From contig NZ_LT732548.1 of NCBI RefSeq assembly GCF_900155685.1, positions 1,818,696 to 1,882,695 of the forward strand: DNA of 64,000 nucleotides, in the 5' to 3' direction. The notes under the pieces were generated by a model, which was not told where the DNA came from, did not search any database, and saw only the letters and a program-made list of their open reading frames with translations. Positions 63,701 to 64,000 of this stretch are shown here, one piece after another (position 1 is the stretch's first letter; each line of letters starts with the position of its first letter). The DNA comes from Paenibacillus bouchesdurhonensis (lineage in GTDB: Bacteria > Bacillota > Bacilli > Paenibacillales > Paenibacillaceae). Both the position numbers and the translations under genes were made by a program.

Positions 63701-63879
63701 CTGCCGATCAGGATCCGGAGTATCGCCACTACTTTTATCATGTCCTATTGCCTGAAATGAAGAAAGAAGGAAAATGTATTATCGCTATAACCCATGATGA
63801 CCGTTTCTTCCATTTGGCAGATGAGTTGATTAAGCTTGAACAGGGTAAAATGCACGGGGCTAAACCACTTCTAACCTAA
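60787..63879 (+). CDS. ClbP/ZmaM-like D-asparaginyl peptidase fused to ABC exporter
   Basis: A 1030-residue fusion. ATG 60787 is set by AAGGAAAGG and gives a proper signal peptide (FLAIMLCSLLFTSIEVHA). Residues 30-375 are a serine-beta-lactamase-like peptidase: S91 and K94 in GSNSK, Y189 in YATINY, HGG at 329. These positions match ClbP (Ser95, Lys98, Tyr186). Three membrane segments follow, then a six-helix exporter of the cyclic-peptide (SyrD/PvdE) type and an NBD with K860 in GGNGSGKTT, signature STGQKKR, Walker B CLFDEW and H-loop THDD. It should export the prodrug and cut off its N-acyl-D-Asn cap outside the membrane, as ZmaM is proposed to do. Confidence 0.9.
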   Translation: MATDNRIRNVFLAIMLCSLLFTSIEVHASPSDELNGQLDRYIQEQWISSNIPGLAVVVVEDSNVLYQKFLGYSDLDKKNPVTNKTIFELGSNSKAFTGLALLNLEQQGYLSLDDPVHKYLPWFYMTYQGKPYEINLRQLLYHTSGIHPGTIHDIPISTDDDALEATVRMLVGKELIGYKTYRPGEYFLYATINYDILGLIVQEISGMSFEAYMQNHLIRDLDLDHTYMTYEDAVQNGLARGYKLGFFSPHVYNAPRFRGNIPAGYINSAPADIAKWMQIQLGAIKPSGINPSLIELSHNKDNSVPPSGDGSSYAAGWSIYQLGSGEIAHGGSNPNFSSFIIMRKDGNIGVAVMGNMNSDYPEVIARGIMSIIQDKVPSKPLPDTYSRLDKLASIIILVFSGFFLCMLGLLGKLFVDIKKKKRHWSGFSRALCTRILLSLSFLLIYLLGLYYIPEVLLGDLSWNSLQIWAPFTLIPAIFLAGAFGIVYFFYYVVSQLFVKTMEKPYVTILLLGIVSGLGNAFIIYVINQSFGREDNLTNGLFFYFGLGILMYVCGQRYISSQLVVLTNNLVYDKRMELIGKILKTPYEKLERMEDGRLHAVLNNDTERVSSSVNMIVTGLISCVTLLCCFIYLGMLNWYALLLSITVIFVIAFVYFLFGDRAEKRWEETRDIQTHYFHLINDMLRGFKELRLNKNKNRDFEAHLESCSNEYRLKRTEGDVRFANVNVVGELLFTLVIGSVAFIFPYIFPHLQTSTVQAYVFIFLYMTGPVNSILNTYPVFLQVRISWRRIEELSGEITELHYVEDPLYKPLSELEMAELAVHDVQYQYCRDGQKLFSVGPFRLTFRRGTITFITGGNGSGKTTLGKLITGLYTPASGIITINNKPVDSEQLGGYFSTIFNDFYLFERLYGIDCSDKQGKINELLGRLQLSDKVTIQEGRLSTTTDLSTGQKKRLALLLTYLEDKPICLFDEWAADQDPEYRHYFYHVLLPEMKKEGKCIIAITHDDRFFHLADELIKLEQGKMHGAKPLLT

Positions 63880-63928
63880 ATATTTATTGCCAAGCGCTAT
63901 TTTTTGCGAGAATGGAGTGATTGGATAG

Positions 63929-64000
63929 GTGATTCTTAAAATAAATCCTTATGTTGAAATGGGAACCGGGAGAAACTGTTTAGAAGATGTGATGGTATGC
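63929..64000 (+). CDS. Partial CDS at window edge
   Basis: GTG 63929 follows GGAGTG (63914-63919) with 9-nt spacing, and the frame stays open for 24 codons to the end of the window (starting MILKINPYVEMGTGRNCLED). The GRNCLED block could be the N-terminal Cys region of a C39-peptidase/BtrH-like fold, but the fragment is too short to assign. It probably continues the cluster. Confidence 0.5.
   Translation, partial: MILKINPYVEMGTGRNCLEDVMVC

Overview
The window reads as chromosome of a Gram-positive, spore-forming Bacillota, most likely Paenibacillus. The signs are strong AGGAGG ribosome sites with frequent TTG/GTG starts, a Spo0E-like gene, cre-type catabolite sites, a PBSX-type tail cluster and a large NRPS/PKS locus. 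No rRNA, tRNA, CRISPR array or insertion sequence was seen.

Layout. (1) 1-7410: a beta-1,4-galactan utilisation island. It has a secreted GH53 galactanase with a carbohydrate-binding domain, a lipoprotein plus two permeases for galacto-oligosaccharides, a second GH53 enzyme without signal peptide, and an AraC-type regulator. The galactanase and the transporter are each preceded by copies of one 72-bp control element holding paired direct repeats and a cre site over the -10. (2) 7459-20338: a headless contractile-tail and lysis element (tailocin-like): tail terminator, sheath, tube, chaperone with a -1 frameshift, short tape measure, hub and baseplate, fibre, holin and amidase. (3) 20339-23889: small genes, a hairpin-repeat region, an RRNPP-type HTH/TPR receptor with an overlapping gene for a short secreted propeptide, and a Spo0E-like gene. 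(4) 23927-30384, minus strand: oleate hydratase with a DhaS-like TetR regulator, then a ChvE/GguA/GguB-type sugar ABC transporter operon. (5) 30605-64000: a C39/BtrH-like gene and a roughly 32-kb NRPS/PKS gene cluster.

The NRPS/PKS cluster is the most interesting part. Its first synthetase is C-A(Asn)-T-E, which should make an N-acyl-D-Asn starter. Its last complete gene fuses a ClbP/ZmaM-type D-asparaginyl peptidase to a cyclic-peptide-type ABC exporter. This is the prodrug self-protection logic of colibactin, zwittermicin, amicoumacin and paenilamicin. Between them lie a C-A-T NRPS, an O-carbamoyltransferase, two KS proteins without working acyltransferase domains (one with a class III aminotransferase domain), a discrete trans-AT, two lone carrier proteins, a GT4 glycosyltransferase carrying a C-terminal winged-helix-like extension, and a 2199-residue NRPS with Ser-like and Asn-like adenylation domains. 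Several condensation domains lack canonical catalytic histidines. The combination matches no cluster I can name, so I treat it as a candidate new prodrug-activated hybrid peptide-polyketide. The cluster runs off the right edge.
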